Below, in pieces: positions 47,077 to 56,219 of a stretch of 64,000 nucleotides of DNA (position 1 is the stretch's first letter; each line of letters begins with the position of its first letter). The stretch lies in NCBI RefSeq assembly GCF_003350205.1, contig NZ_QLLC01000009.1, positions 45,126-109,125 on the forward strand. The letters are read 5' to 3'. The notes beneath the pieces are model-generated. The model ran no database searches. It saw nothing but the letters and a program-made list of their open reading frames with translations, and was not told the origin of the DNA. The stretch comes from Brevundimonas bullata (GTDB taxonomy: Bacteria > Pseudomonadota > Alphaproteobacteria > Caulobacterales > Caulobacteraceae). A program made the translations under genes and the position numbers.

Positions 47077-48012
47077 TTAATCGAACAGCTTCGAGACCGA
47101 TTCCTCATTGGCGATGCGGCGGATAGCTTCGCCGATCAGAGGGGCCACGGATACGGTGCGAATCTTTCCGCACTTCAAAACTTCGTCAGGCTGTTCGATG
47201 GAATCGGTGATCACCAGCTCCTTCAGCGGGCCGTTGGTGACGCGCTGAACCGCCGGTCCCGACAGGACGCCGTGGCTGATATAGGCCGAGACCTCGGTGG
47301 CGCCGCGGTCAATCAGGGCCTGAGCCGCGTTGACCAGGGTGCCGCCCGAATCGACGATGTCGTCGAACAGGATGCAGCGGCGGCCTTCGACGTCGCCGAT
47401 GATGTTCATGACTTCGCTCTCGCCCGCCTTGGGGCGGCGCTTGTCGACGATGGCCAGATCGGCGTCGAGGCGCTTGGCCAGCGAACGGGCGCGCACCACG
47501 CCGCCGACGTCGGGCGAGACGATCATCAGGTCGTCGCCGCGCGGATAGTGGTCCTTGATGTCCTGGGCCAGCACCGGGGTCGCGACCAGGTTATCGGTCG
47601 GAATGTCGAAGAAGCCCTGGATCTGACCGGCGTGCAGATCCATCGTCAGGACGCGGTGAGCGCCCGCGCGGGTGATCATGTTGGCGACCAGCTTGGCCGA
47701 GATGGGCGTGCGCCCGCCGGTCTTCCGGTCCTGACGCGCATAGCCGAAGTAGGGCATGACCGCCGTGATCCGCCGCCCCGACGCCCGCACCAGGGCGTCC
47801 GTCATGATCAGCAGCTCCATCAGGTTGTCGTTGGCCGGATAGGAGGTCGACTGGATGATGAAGACGTCCTCGCCGCGGACGTTCTCTTCAATGACGGCGA
47901 AAACCTCGTTATCGGCGAATCGTTTCACCTGAGCCTTGGTCAGCGGCATGTCGAGGTGGCTGGCGATGGCCTGGGACAGAGTCCGGTTCGAATTGCCAGA
48001 GAGCAGCTTCAT
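47077..48012 (-). CDS. prs: Ribose-phosphate pyrophosphokinase
   Basis: Makes PRPP from ribose 5-phosphate and ATP for nucleotide, histidine and tryptophan synthesis. The 311 residues begin [20 protein letters not shown] and carry the catalytic flexible-loop region ([20 protein letters not shown]), the Mg/His loop [18 protein letters not shown] and the PRPP-binding [18 protein letters not shown]. It is divergent from bamD across a 205-bp promoter region. Confidence 0.98.
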   Translation of the reverse strand: MKLLSGNSNRTLSQAIASHLDMPLTKAQVKRFADNEVFAVIEENVRGEDVFIIQSTSYPANDNLMELLIMTDALVRASGRRITAVMPYFGYARQDRKTGGRTPISAKLVANMITRAGAHRVLTMDLHAGQIQGFFDIPTDNLVATPVLAQDIKDHYPRGDDLMIVSPDVGGVVRARSLAKRLDADLAIVDKRRPKAGESEVMNIIGDVEGRRCILFDDIVDSGGTLVNAAQALIDRGATEVSAYISHGVLSGPAVQRVTNGPLKELVITDSIEQPDEVLKCGKIRTVSVAPLIGEAIRRIANEESVSKLFD

Positions 48013-48124
48013 TACCGGTCATCCTTTTGCCGTCATCGCTGCGCCAATGAGCGCAGTCGTTTCTGGACGCGCTCTTTAGCAGCGGATCGCTTTGCATCAA
48101 CCCGTCATGACGGATTTCGCTGCA

Positions 48125-48152
48125 TTGGCATGGTCGCAGTCGCTGCTATAGA
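48125..48152 (+). promoter_or_regulatory. Probable promoter of bamD
   Basis: TTGGCA at 48125-48130 and TATAGA at 48147-48152 separated by 16 bases, resembling a sigma70-type promoter. It is 66 bp upstream of the TTG start. The 205-bp region also holds the prs promoter on the other strand. Confidence 0.45.
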
Positions 48153-48217
48153 GGTCGCCGTAACGACAGCGGCGCACCGGGGGTGCGCTGTGACCAAGGC
48201 ATCTTAAGAGGTCGCCC

Positions 48218-49069
48218 TTGCCCGCTTCGAAGTTCCGTTCCGGCCTGACCCTGATGACGGTCGCCGTCGCCGCCCTGACGGTTTCCGCCTGCGCCGGAAC
48301 CAAGCCCCGTCAGAAGCTGGCCTATGAAGAGCGCCCGGTCGAGGCGCTCTACAACACCGGCTATCAGCGCCTGCAGTCCAAGCGCTGGTCCGACGCCATC
48401 GACTATTTCCAGGAAGTCGAACGCCAGCATCCCTATTCGGAGTGGTCGCGCCGCGCGATCCTGATGCAGGTCTACGCCTATTATCAGAACAACAACTATC
48501 AGGACGCGATCGCGGCGGCTGACCGCTTCATCGCTCTGTTCCCCGGCAATCCGTCGGCGGCCTACGCCTTCTACATGCGCGCCATCTGCAACTTCGAGCA
48601 GATCGTCGATGTGGGTCGCGACCAGGGCTATGCCGAGGCCGCTCTGGTCGGTCTGCGCGACGTGGCGCGTCGCTATCCCAATACGGCCTACGCCACCGAC
48701 GCCCGAATCAAGATCGACATGGTCAACGACCAGCTGGCCGGCAAGGAAATGGCCGTGGGCCGCTTCTATCAGCGCGCCAGCCAGCCGCTGGCGGCCCTGA
48801 ACCGCTACAAGGCCGTGATCAACAATGAGGCCTTCCAGCGCAGCTCGCACACGCCCGAGGCCCTGTATCGTCTGGTCGAGGTCAACGTGGCCCTGGGCCT
48901 GGCCGAAGAGGCGACCCGCAACGCCGCCGTCCTGGGCCACAACTACCCGGGCAGCCCCTGGTACGCTGAAGCCTACGCCCTGCTGACCGAGCGCGGCCAG
49001 CGCCCGGATGTCCAGCCGGAAGCCAAGCGTGAAAGCTGGCTGCAGCGGATCATCCCCGGCGGGGCCTGA
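48218..49069 (+). CDS. bamD: Outer-membrane assembly lipoprotein BamD
   Basis: Essential lipoprotein of the beta-barrel assembly machine, acting with BamA to insert outer-membrane proteins such as the TonB receptors here. The 283 residues have leader MPASKFRSGLTLMTVAVAAL and lipobox Cys25, then five TPR-like repeats with the family segments VEALYNTGYQRLQSKRW, AIDYFQEVERQHPYSEWSRR and FIALFPGNPSAAYAFYMRA. The start is TTG at 48218, with AGAGG at 48206-48210; no ATG gives the leader. recN follows, as in many alphaproteobacteria. Confidence 0.95.
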   Translation: MPASKFRSGLTLMTVAVAALTVSACAGTKPRQKLAYEERPVEALYNTGYQRLQSKRWSDAIDYFQEVERQHPYSEWSRRAILMQVYAYYQNNNYQDAIAAADRFIALFPGNPSAAYAFYMRAICNFEQIVDVGRDQGYAEAALVGLRDVARRYPNTAYATDARIKIDMVNDQLAGKEMAVGRFYQRASQPLAALNRYKAVINNEAFQRSSHTPEALYRLVEVNVALGLAEEATRNAAVLGHNYPGSPWYAEAYALLTERGQRPDVQPEAKRESWLQRIIPGGA

Positions 49070-49073
49070 TCTG

Positions 49074-49113
49074 AGGGGGAACTGCGGAAAGACGCTGCGT
49101 TCCCCTTCTGTTT
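49074..49113 (+). terminator. Stem-loop after bamD
   Basis: GGGGAAC at 49076-49082 pairs with GTTCCCC at 49099-49105, with partial inner pairing TGCG/TGCG-type, followed by TTCTGTTT. It may be an attenuating terminator before recN. Confidence 0.5.
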
Positions 49114-49152
49114 CCGGCTACACTGGGCTGTAAAGTCGAATCAAGCTGGCGC

Positions 49153-50850
49153 ATGCTGACCACACTCTCGATCCGTGACGTCGTCCTCGTCGACGCCCTC
49201 GACCTGGAGGTCGGCGAAGGCCTGACCGTGCTGACCGGCGAGACCGGGGCCGGCAAGTCCATCATTCTCGACGCCCTGGGTCTGGCCCTGGGGGCGCGCG
49301 GCGACGCGGGGCTGGTGCGCGCCGGCGCCAAGCAGGCGGTCGCCACCGCCGTCTTCACCGCCCCCGACGACGCCGCCGTCATCGACCTGCTGGCCGAGCG
49401 CGGCTTCGAGGTCGCGCCGGGCGAGGAGCTGATCCTGCGCCGCGTCGTCTCGGCCGACGGCCGCAGCCGGGCCTACGTCAATGACCAACCGGCGGGCGTC
49501 ACGGCCCTGCGCGAGATCGGCGCCCTGCTGGTCGAGGTGCATGGTCAGCACGAGACGGTGGGCCTGCTGGACTGGAAGACCCACCGCGCCCTGCTGGACA
49601 ACTATGGCGGCTTGCAGCCCCAGCTGTCGGGCGTAGCCGCCGCCGCTGAACGGCTGAAGGCCGCGCAAGGGCGTCTGGATGCGCTGGAAGCCTCCGCCGC
49701 CGAAGCCGCCGCCAAGGCCGAGGAGATCGCCCTCAACCTGGCCGACCTCGACGCTCTGGACCCGCAGCCGGACGAGGAGACCGAACTGGCCGGCGAACGC
49801 GCCATCCTGGGCGCCTCGGAAAAGGCCGTGGCCGATCTGGCCGACGCCCGCAACCTGCTGGGCGGGGACAAGCTGAGCCAGCGTCTGGCCTCGGCCCTGC
49901 GCGCCGTCGAACACGCCCGCCAGCGCGCGGTTCAGGCGGGCGCCGAGGGCGACAACCTCATCATCATCAAGCTGGGCCTGGCCGCCGAGGCGGTGGACCG
50001 CGCCCTGGTCGAGGCGACCGAGGCCGTCGCCGCGGTCGACGCCGCCGCCGACGCCTTCGACTTCGAACCGGGTCGTCTGGACAAGGCCGAGGAGCGGCTG
50101 TTCGCCCTGCGCGCCGCCGCGCGAAAACTGAACACGACGGTCGACGCCCTGCCGAGCCTGCGCGTGCGTCTGCGCGAACAACTGCGTCTGATCGAGAATG
50201 GCGCCGAGGCCCTGACCCATGCGCGTCGGGAGGTGGCCGTGGCGATCGAGGCCTATGACGTGGCCGCCATGTTGCTGACCTCGGCGCGCGAGGCGGCGGG
50301 CGACCGCCTGACCGCCGCCGTCATGGGCGAGCTGGGGCCGCTGAAGCTGGATCGTGCCCGGTTCCGCGTGACCCTGGAGCCTATCGAAGGCCGTCGCGGC
50401 CCTCTGGGCGTCGAGACCGTGCGCTTCGAGGTCGCCACCAACGCCGGCACGCCCTTCGGGCCCCTGGACACCGTGGCTTCGGGCGGCGAACTGGCCCGCT
50501 TCGCCTTGGCCATGAAGGCGGCCTTGGCCAGCCGCGAGGACCAGCGCCAGCCGGTCATGATCTTCGACGAGGTCGATCAGGGCGTCGGCGGCGCCGTGGC
50601 CGAGGCGGTGGGCAGCCGTCTGCAACGCCTGTCAAACGGGGCCCAGGTCCTGGTCGTCACCCACAGCCCTCAGGTCGCCTCACGCGGCCACGCCCACTGG
50701 AAGGTCCGCAAGGCCGACCACGACGGCCACACCCGCACCTCCATCGACGTCCTGGAACCCCATCCCCGTCAGGAAGAAATCGCCCGGATGCTGTCCGGCG
50801 CCGAGATCACGGACGAAGCGCGAGCGGCGGCGCGGGTGCTGATAGGCTAG
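49153..50850 (+). CDS. recN: DNA repair ATPase RecN
   Basis: SMC-like repair protein for double-strand breaks. The 565 residues have Walker A GETGAGKS at 29-36 (Lys35), two coiled-coil stretches rich in Ala, Glu and Leu, then the C-terminal ABC part with signature FGPLDTVASGGELARFALAM and Walker B PVMIFDEVDQGVGG, HSPQVASRGH. The last codons overlap the 3' end of a convergent gene by 44 bp, and a decayed copy of the recN 3' end is found again at 51721-51776. Confidence 0.97.
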   Translation: MLTTLSIRDVVLVDALDLEVGEGLTVLTGETGAGKSIILDALGLALGARGDAGLVRAGAKQAVATAVFTAPDDAAVIDLLAERGFEVAPGEELILRRVVSADGRSRAYVNDQPAGVTALREIGALLVEVHGQHETVGLLDWKTHRALLDNYGGLQPQLSGVAAAAERLKAAQGRLDALEASAAEAAAKAEEIALNLADLDALDPQPDEETELAGERAILGASEKAVADLADARNLLGGDKLSQRLASALRAVEHARQRAVQAGAEGDNLIIIKLGLAAEAVDRALVEATEAVAAVDAAADAFDFEPGRLDKAEERLFALRAAARKLNTTVDALPSLRVRLREQLRLIENGAEALTHARREVAVAIEAYDVAAMLLTSAREAAGDRLTAAVMGELGPLKLDRARFRVTLEPIEGRRGPLGVETVRFEVATNAGTPFGPLDTVASGGELARFALAMKAALASREDQRQPVMIFDEVDQGVGGAVAEAVGSRLQRLSNGAQVLVVTHSPQVASRGHAHWKVRKADHDGHTRTSIDVLEPHPRQEEIARMLSGAEITDEARAAARVLIG

Positions 50851-51640
50851 GGCGCAGGACGTCGTCCCAGCCCATGCTGTTGCAGGCGACGCTGGCTGAA
50901 CGGGCGATGCCTTGTTGATGCAGGCGTGGGGCGCGTTGGGGATTCAGAGGGCCTTGATCCAGCGCCTCCTGGAAGGGGACGATTTCGACGCCGGCCAAGC
51001 AACTGCGCGCCATCTTCTCTTCCACGATATAGGCGCGAGTTGCGTCGGAGGCTTCTCCCCAGGTCCCGTCGAGGGCGTCCGCTATTGTGCCCTCCGCATT
51101 TCGATACAGCAGCCAGCCAGGGTGGATTGCATTTCTTCGGGCGAAATCCAGCTGCAACTCTGCAAGCTGGGATAGGGCTGTCACCACCTCTTCAGGATCG
51201 CCCTGGCTGCGGCTCTCGGCAATCAGCATGGGGTCCATGCCCCCGTGAATGACGATCAGCGCGCCGGGCTCAACCTCCAAACGGCCAGCCAGGGGCAGGA
51301 AGTAGTTGGCGCATGACGAACTGCACTCTTTGCCAATGCGCATGCTGAGGCGGCGCCGTTCAAAGTGGCGACCGATGGCGATAGCCGCTTCAACGGAACC
51401 GCCGCTGCTGTTCAAGACCAGCTCGGTCGTCGTGGGCTGAAAGCGCGCCGCCACACAGGCGGCCATGGCGTCGTCGATCTCGCCTTGAATAGAGAAGACG
51501 GTCGGCGAGACCTGCCGACAGTTCTCGTCATCGGCATGGGCGGTCGGCAGGGCGGTTAGGGACCAAGCGCTGAAGAACAACAGAAGCCAGGCCAGACGCG
51601 GTAAGGCGTGGCCTCTAGTAAAAGTGGAACGTGCGCTCAT
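50807..51640 (-). CDS. Secreted ClpP/crotonase-fold (COG3904-like) protein
   Basis: A 277-residue periplasmic protein. Leader MSARSTFTRGHALPRL followed by LAWLLLFFSAWSLTALP and AHA, then a ClpP-like core: ELVLNSSGGSVEAAIAIGRH as the oxyanion strand-turn and IGKECSSSCANYFLPLAGR with Ser107-109 between two cysteines as the candidate nucleophile. The family is usually a periplasmic serine-protease-like protein of unknown target. The start at 51640 (ATG) is preferred to GTG at 51658. It is less GC-rich than the neighbours, overlaps the recN 3' end by 44 bp, and is flanked by a second recN tail, so recent acquisition is likely. Confidence 0.78.
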   Translation of the reverse strand: MSARSTFTRGHALPRLAWLLLFFSAWSLTALPTAHADDENCRQVSPTVFSIQGEIDDAMAACVAARFQPTTTELVLNSSGGSVEAAIAIGRHFERRRLSMRIGKECSSSCANYFLPLAGRLEVEPGALIVIHGGMDPMLIAESRSQGDPEEVVTALSQLAELQLDFARRNAIHPGWLLYRNAEGTIADALDGTWGEASDATRAYIVEEKMARSCLAGVEIVPFQEALDQGPLNPQRAPRLHQQGIARSASVACNSMGWDDVLRPSLSAPAPPLALRP

Positions 51641-51862
51641 GGAGCAACACGACCACACAAAGCTTCGCCTTTCAATATTATGTCTTGGGAGCGTCGTTGG
51701 GGCTAACTAGTTGACCTGTCCGCGTCAGGAAGAGATCGCCCGGATGTACGTCGAGATTACGGGCGAGGCGCGGGCCTGACCGGCTGAGGCTCTGAGAACG
51801 AGGTTGCTGCATTTGGTCAACCGGACCTATCTTGCTGCCTTCAAGTCGAGGGGGAGCGAGAC
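51641..51862. other. Intergenic region with recN tail remnant
   Basis: About 220 bp between divergent genes. The right half holds a decayed copy of the recN 3' end. The AT-richer 51641-51720 probably carries the promoter of the leftward ClpP-like gene; the last 60 bp must serve the hydrolase gene (GGGGGAGCGAGAC before its ATG). Confidence 0.5.
51721..51779 (+). pseudogene. Remnant of the recN 3' end
   Basis: CGTCAGGAAGAGATCGCCCG and the following bases match recN 50767-50790 with one change, then after a gap GTCGAGATTACGGGCGAGGC matches recN 50800-50820 with few changes. Translated it reads RQEEIARM, VEITGEARA, then a stop, against RQEEIARM...AEITDEARA in RecN. It is a duplicated, truncated tail, with the ClpP-like gene between it and the true recN end. 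Confidence 0.85.
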
Positions 51863-53749
51863 ATGAACAGGATCGTAGCGGCTGTCGTGGCCGGGGTGAT
51901 CGCCATGGCGCCTATGGCGGCGTCGGCGCAGGACTATGGAAGATACAGCGATGCGGCGGCTCAGACGGAGCTGGGGCGTATCGCCATTGTGGACATGGCC
52001 GTCATGGCGCCGATGCGCGACGGGATCGGCCTGGCCACCAACGTCTATCGACCCAAGGACGCTAAGGGGCCTCTGCCCACCATCCTGTGGAAGACGCCCT
52101 ATAACGAACTGGCCTACAGCCCGCGCACCACGCGCAACGCCCTGACCTGGGTCAGCCGTGGCTATGCCTTTGTGGTGCAGAACGAGCGGGGGCGCTATTT
52201 CTCGGAGGGCGAGTATGAAATCCTCGGCTATCCGCAGACTGACGGCTATGACTCGCTGACATGGATCGCGGCGCAACCCTGGTCGAACGGCAAGGTCGGC
52301 ACCTTGGGCTGTTCGTCGTCGGCTGAATGGCAACTGGCCCTGGCGGCGCAGAACCATCCCGCCCACGCCGCCATGGTGCCGCAGGCGGCGGCCGCCGGGA
52401 TCGGCAAGGTCGGTCGCTTCCAGGAGCAGGGCAACTGGTACACCGGCGGCGTGCCGCGCAACCTGTTCTTCATCTGGCTGTATGGCGTCGACAATCCTCA
52501 GCGTGCACAGATTCCCTCTGGCCTGGATCAGGAAGAGCGGGCGCGCATCGTCCGCTACAACGATCTGGACGCCAAGAAGCCTGAGGTGAAGTGGTCTAGC
52601 CAGATCCGTCACCTGCCTGTCAGCGAGATGCTGGCGGATCTGGGCGAGCCGCCCGCGACCTTCGAAACGCTGATCGCCCGCACGCCGGCGGACCCGGCCT
52701 GGCGCGAGGGCGGTCTTTATCACGATGACATGGGCTGGGGCGTGCCGTCGCTCTGGTTCAACAGTTGGTATGACGTCTCGATCGGGCCGAACATGGAGTT
52801 GTTCAACCATGCGCGCTCCACCACCCAGGATGCCGAGGCGGCCGCCAATCAGTATGTGGTGGTCGGGCCGAACAACCACTGCGCCTTTGCCGCACTGGGG
52901 CCGAATTTCCGATCGGGTGATCGCGATCTGGGGGACGCCAGCTTTGACAGCGACGCCATGGTTCATGCCTGGTTCGACCGCTGGCTGAAGGGCGAGCGCG
53001 GAGCGTTTTCGGAAAGCACGCCGCACGTCCAGTACTTCAACATGGGCGAGAACCGCTGGCGGTCGGCGGCGCAATGGCCGCCCGCGGAGGTCAAGACCGT
53101 GCGCATGTACCTACGCTCGAGCGGTGGCGCCAACAGTCTGAACGGCGATGGCCGTCTAAGCCTGGAGGCTCCGCCGGCAGGCGAGGCGCCGGACCGATAT
53201 CGCTATGATCCGATGAATCCGGTTCAGACTATCGGCGGCGGCGACTGCTGCAATGGCGGTCTGGTTCTCGCCGGGGCCTATGACCAGCGTCAGATCGAGG
53301 CTCGAAACGACGTGCTGGTTTATACCTCGGACGTCCTGACACAGCCGATGCAGGTGACTGGATTTGTCGACGCCGTGCTGAAGGTGTCTTCCTCGGCGCC
53401 GGACACGGACTATGCGGTCAAGCTGGTGGATGTGGCGCCTGACGGCACAGCCTACATCCTGGGCGACACCATCATCCGGGCGCGCTATCGCAATGGCTTC
53501 GATCGGCCCGCCATGTTGACGCCGGGTGAGGTGGCGACCGTTCAGCCGACCCCAATGACCATCAGCAACACCTTCCAGCCCGGCCACCGTATCCGGGTCG
53601 AAGTGACCAGCTCCAACTTCCCCAAGTTCGTGCGGAACCTGAACACGGGGGGAGCGAATGAGACGGAGCGTAACGGCGTGGTCGCAGACAACGCCGTGCA
53701 CCATGCCGGCGATCAGGCGTCCTATATCGAGCTGCCGGTTCTGAAATAG
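51863..53749 (+). CDS. Secreted CocE/NonD-family (S15-type) hydrolase
   Basis: A 628-residue alpha/beta hydrolase exported by MNRIVAAVVAGVIAMAPMAA. The N-terminal catalytic domain has VDMAVMAPMRDGIGLATNVY, the nucleophile region GTLGCSSSAEWQLAL with Ser151 as the likely nucleophile, and PNNHCAFAALGPNF carrying the probable catalytic His. The C-terminal jelly-roll (PMQVTGFVDAVLKVSSSAPD, RIRVEVTSSNFPKFVRNLNT) is typical of S15/CocE enzymes, which cleave acyl-amino esters or X-Pro peptides. The usual GxSYxG elbow is GCSSSA here, so specificity may differ. It stands alone, divergent from the ClpP-like gene. Confidence 0.9.
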   Translation: MNRIVAAVVAGVIAMAPMAASAQDYGRYSDAAAQTELGRIAIVDMAVMAPMRDGIGLATNVYRPKDAKGPLPTILWKTPYNELAYSPRTTRNALTWVSRGYAFVVQNERGRYFSEGEYEILGYPQTDGYDSLTWIAAQPWSNGKVGTLGCSSSAEWQLALAAQNHPAHAAMVPQAAAAGIGKVGRFQEQGNWYTGGVPRNLFFIWLYGVDNPQRAQIPSGLDQEERARIVRYNDLDAKKPEVKWSSQIRHLPVSEMLADLGEPPATFETLIARTPADPAWREGGLYHDDMGWGVPSLWFNSWYDVSIGPNMELFNHARSTTQDAEAAANQYVVVGPNNHCAFAALGPNFRSGDRDLGDASFDSDAMVHAWFDRWLKGERGAFSESTPHVQYFNMGENRWRSAAQWPPAEVKTVRMYLRSSGGANSLNGDGRLSLEAPPAGEAPDRYRYDPMNPVQTIGGGDCCNGGLVLAGAYDQRQIEARNDVLVYTSDVLTQPMQVTGFVDAVLKVSSSAPDTDYAVKLVDVAPDGTAYILGDTIIRARYRNGFDRPAMLTPGEVATVQPTPMTISNTFQPGHRIRVEVTSSNFPKFVRNLNTGGANETERNGVVADNAVHHAGDQASYIELPVLK

Positions 53750-53801
53750 GCCGGCGACGCTCCTTGCCTTGAGCCGGCGAGGAGCGTCTGAGGCCCGGTC
53801 T

Positions 53802-54722
53802 TCAGACCCCCAGGATCCAGCCTTCTTCGCTTTCGACCTGAGCCACTAGGGCCTCGTCGGCCGTCTTCGGCGGGGCGAAGGCCTTTTGCAGCGTGCCGGC
53901 GTCGTCCATCTGGGCGAAGGCTTCGGCGGCGGTGCGGACCTGGGCTTGGGTCTTGTATTCCTTGACGCCTTCGCCGTTGATCTTGCGCTTGGCGTCGAAC
54001 AGGGCGGGCCAGACCTCGACCACGACGGCCGACAGGGGTTCGACGTCGGCCTCGGTCAATTCACGCCAGCCGGTGTTGAAGGGCCAGACGGCGGCGGAGG
54101 CGCCCAGCTTGTCCAGCAAGCGGCGCAGCATGGGCACGCCCAGCAGGGTCAGGCCGCCGACGGCGCCCGCGCCGTGCATCTGCCAGACGCTCTTGGGCGG
54201 CAGCTTGTCCTTGCGCGCGGCGACTTCGGTGGCGCGGAATTCGGGGATGTCGGCGCCGGCGCCTTCGGGCGGCTTGGTCGTGGTCAGCCAGCGTTGGGCC
54301 TGACTGGCGGGCGCGCCCCAGAAGGGCCAGGGCTGGTCGGTCATCAGCCGGTTCATCTTGGCCGCGACCTGATAGCGGTTGTTGGTGTTGTCGGCCTTGT
54401 CGACGATGTTGGCGGCCAGGAACTTGCCCATGGCCTCCCACGGCCGACCGTCCAGCTTGAGACGCGCAGCCGTGCCGGCGGGGAAGCCGAAGTCGAAGTC
54501 GAAGCCGACCAGGACGCGGTCGCCGCGCTTCCTGTGTTCAGCCAGCAGGTCGGCGATCAGGGCTTCGCCCTCGGCGCGCGTGGCGACGTTGTGGGTCTCG
54601 GTATAGAGGCGGAAACGCACGTCGCGCTTGGCGACGCCGACCCACAGGGTCTGCTCGCCCAGCTTCTTGCCTTCGGCGGCGGTCCAGTCTGCGATGATGT
54701 AGGCGTCGAAGAGACGGGCCAC
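53802..54722 (-). CDS. Uncharacterised protein, possibly RNase H-like fold
   Basis: A 306-residue soluble protein. The N-terminus AYIIADWTAAEGKKLGEQTL and the segment VLVGFDFDFGFPAGTAARLK give Asp-containing strands that resemble DUF429/RNase H-like ATPase folds, and EVWPALFDAKRKINGEGVKE supplies a later acidic strand. I do not recognise the family, and the fold is only a suggestion. It is convergent with the hydrolase gene and leftward in the same direction as the next two genes, but about 80 bp apart from them. Confidence 0.6.
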   Translation of the reverse strand: MARLFDAYIIADWTAAEGKKLGEQTLWVGVAKRDVRFRLYTETHNVATRAEGEALIADLLAEHRKRGDRVLVGFDFDFGFPAGTAARLKLDGRPWEAMGKFLAANIVDKADNTNNRYQVAAKMNRLMTDQPWPFWGAPASQAQRWLTTTKPPEGAGADIPEFRATEVAARKDKLPPKSVWQMHGAGAVGGLTLLGVPMLRRLLDKLGASAAVWPFNTGWRELTEADVEPLSAVVVEVWPALFDAKRKINGEGVKEYKTQAQVRTAAEAFAQMDDAGTLQKAFAPPKTADEALVAQVESEEGWILGV

Positions 54723-54806
54723 GGCGGGCTCCTGAAAACACAGTAAACAGTAGAGGCGGCTTCTAGCCTTCCACGACGAGGCCGGGAAGGGGGGCGCGAA
54801 GGGCGA

Positions 54807-55322
54807 TCAGCGCTTCATCAAGGCTTCGACGTGCGACAACCAGCGGCGCCCCAGTCGCAGCGCCTCGGACGGAGAGCCGGTCGAGGCCGGCAGGTCGGCG
54901 TTCCACAGGGCCAGTTCGAACTCTGGATTGCGCGTATCGTCGAACATGAGGCGTAAGACCACCTGTTCCGCCTCGGGCACGACGATGTCCAGATCCTTGC
55001 GCACGGCGCCGCGTCGGGCGCGGGCGACGACATGGCCGTCGACGATGATCTCGCCGCCCTCGACCTCGTCAAAGGCGTAAACCAGGCCCTGTGAACCGCG
55101 CTTCCATAGCACCACCACCTGGCCGCCGTCGAAATCCAGACCGGCGGCGCGGCCCTGCGCCGGGGACAGGGCCTCGGTGTCGGCCTTGACCCCCAAGGTC
55201 TTCATCAGCGCCCGCTTCAGCCGCCGGTCTGGCTCCATCCACCAGGACAGCATCAGGGCGCCCGTGGTCAGGAAGGCGGCGGTCAGGGCGATCAGCAGGA
55301 TGACCCTGAACGTCTCGCCCAT
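54807..55322 (-). CDS. Uncharacterised single-pass membrane protein
   Basis: A 171-residue protein with one N-terminal membrane helix (FRVILLIALTAAFLTTGALM) and a soluble beta-rich domain (GLDFDGGQVVVLWKRGSQGL, AFDEVEGGEIIVDGHVVARA). I do not recognise it. It begins three bases after the exonuclease III gene stop, so the two are one operon; a link to DNA repair is not implied by the sequence. Confidence 0.65.
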   Translation of the reverse strand: MGETFRVILLIALTAAFLTTGALMLSWWMEPDRRLKRALMKTLGVKADTEALSPAQGRAAGLDFDGGQVVVLWKRGSQGLVYAFDEVEGGEIIVDGHVVARARRGAVRKDLDIVVPEAEQVVLRLMFDDTRNPEFELALWNADLPASTGSPSEALRLGRRWLSHVEALMKR

Positions 55323-55325
55323 GGG

Positions 55326-56111
55326 TCAGGCGTCCAGATCGAGGTCGACCACGACGGGGACGTGGTCGCTGGGCTTGTCCATGTCGCGGGCCTCGCGGTG
55401 GGTTTCGATGGCGCGGAAGCGGTCAACGGCCTGCGGCGACAGCAGGGCGTAGTCGATGCGGATGCCGTTGTTCCTCTGCCAGGCGCCGGCCTGGTAGTCC
55501 CAGAAGGTGTAGGTGCCCTTGGGCTCGCCGCCGAGCTCGTGGGCGTCAGACAGGCCCAGCCACTTCATGGCGTTCAGCGCCGCGCGCGTTTCCGGCTGGA
55601 ACAGGGCGTCGTTGACCCAGTCCTCGGGCTTGGCCGCATCGTCGGGCGTCAGGATGCAGTTGTAGTCGCCGCACAGGGCCAGCGGCTCTTCATAGGCCAG
55701 CAGGGCCTTGGCGTGGTCTTGCAGACGCTGGAACCAGGCCAGCTTGTAGGGAAACTTCTCCGTGCCGACGGGATTGCCGTTGGGCAGATAGATGGACGCC
55801 ACGCGCACCGGAACCGGGGCCTCTATGACGGCCTCCAGATAACGGGCCTGTTCGTCTGCGTCGTCGCCGGGCAGGCCGCGCCGGATGTCGGACAGCGGGA
55901 ATTTCGACAGGATGGCGACGCCGTTATAGGTCTTCTGACCGTGGGTCTCGACGTTGTAGCCCAGGCTCTCGAAGGCTTCGCGCGGGAATTTCTCGTCCAC
56001 GCATTTGATCTCCTGGAAGCAGACGACGTCAGGATTGGCGGCTTCCAGCCAGGCCAGCACGGTGGGCAGGCGGGCGTTGACCGAGTTTACGTTCCAGGTG
56101 GCGATGCGCAT
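55326..56111 (-). CDS. xthA: Exodeoxyribonuclease III / AP endonuclease
   Basis: Repairs abasic sites in DNA. The 261 residues begin MRIATWNVNSVNARLPTVLA and contain the metal-binding FQEIKCVDEKFPREAFESLG, NGVAILSKFPL, catalytic GDYNCILTPDD, RIDYALLSPQAV and SDHVPVVVDLDLDA. The ATG at 56111 is used; a longer frame to 56141 lacks conservation. The downstream gene starts three bases after the stop. Confidence 0.95.
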   Translation of the reverse strand: MRIATWNVNSVNARLPTVLAWLEAANPDVVCFQEIKCVDEKFPREAFESLGYNVETHGQKTYNGVAILSKFPLSDIRRGLPGDDADEQARYLEAVIEAPVPVRVASIYLPNGNPVGTEKFPYKLAWFQRLQDHAKALLAYEEPLALCGDYNCILTPDDAAKPEDWVNDALFQPETRAALNAMKWLGLSDAHELGGEPKGTYTFWDYQAGAWQRNNGIRIDYALLSPQAVDRFRAIETHREARDMDKPSDHVPVVVDLDLDA

Positions 56112-56163
56112 GGCCCCAAGGCTAAGGCGAGCCGCGTTCACCGTGAAGGGGTTGGTGAAAACA

Positions 56164-56195
56164 AAGACGCCGCCGGATCGCTCCGGCGGCGTCTT
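56164..56195 (-). terminator. Terminator before xthA
   Basis: AAGACGCCGCCGGA and TCCGGCGGCGTCTT around a four-base loop, a perfect 14-bp stem. On the leftward strand TTGTTTT follows. It ends the transcript of the three-repeat secreted protein gene. Confidence 0.9.
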
Positions 56196-56219
56196 GTTCG
56201 TTCGACGATCAGGCCTGGC

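Noticed and set aside
48013..48217. tRNA or small RNA between prs and bamD
   Set aside because: No cloverleaf or terminator-bounded structure could be drawn; the region looks like two divergent promoters.
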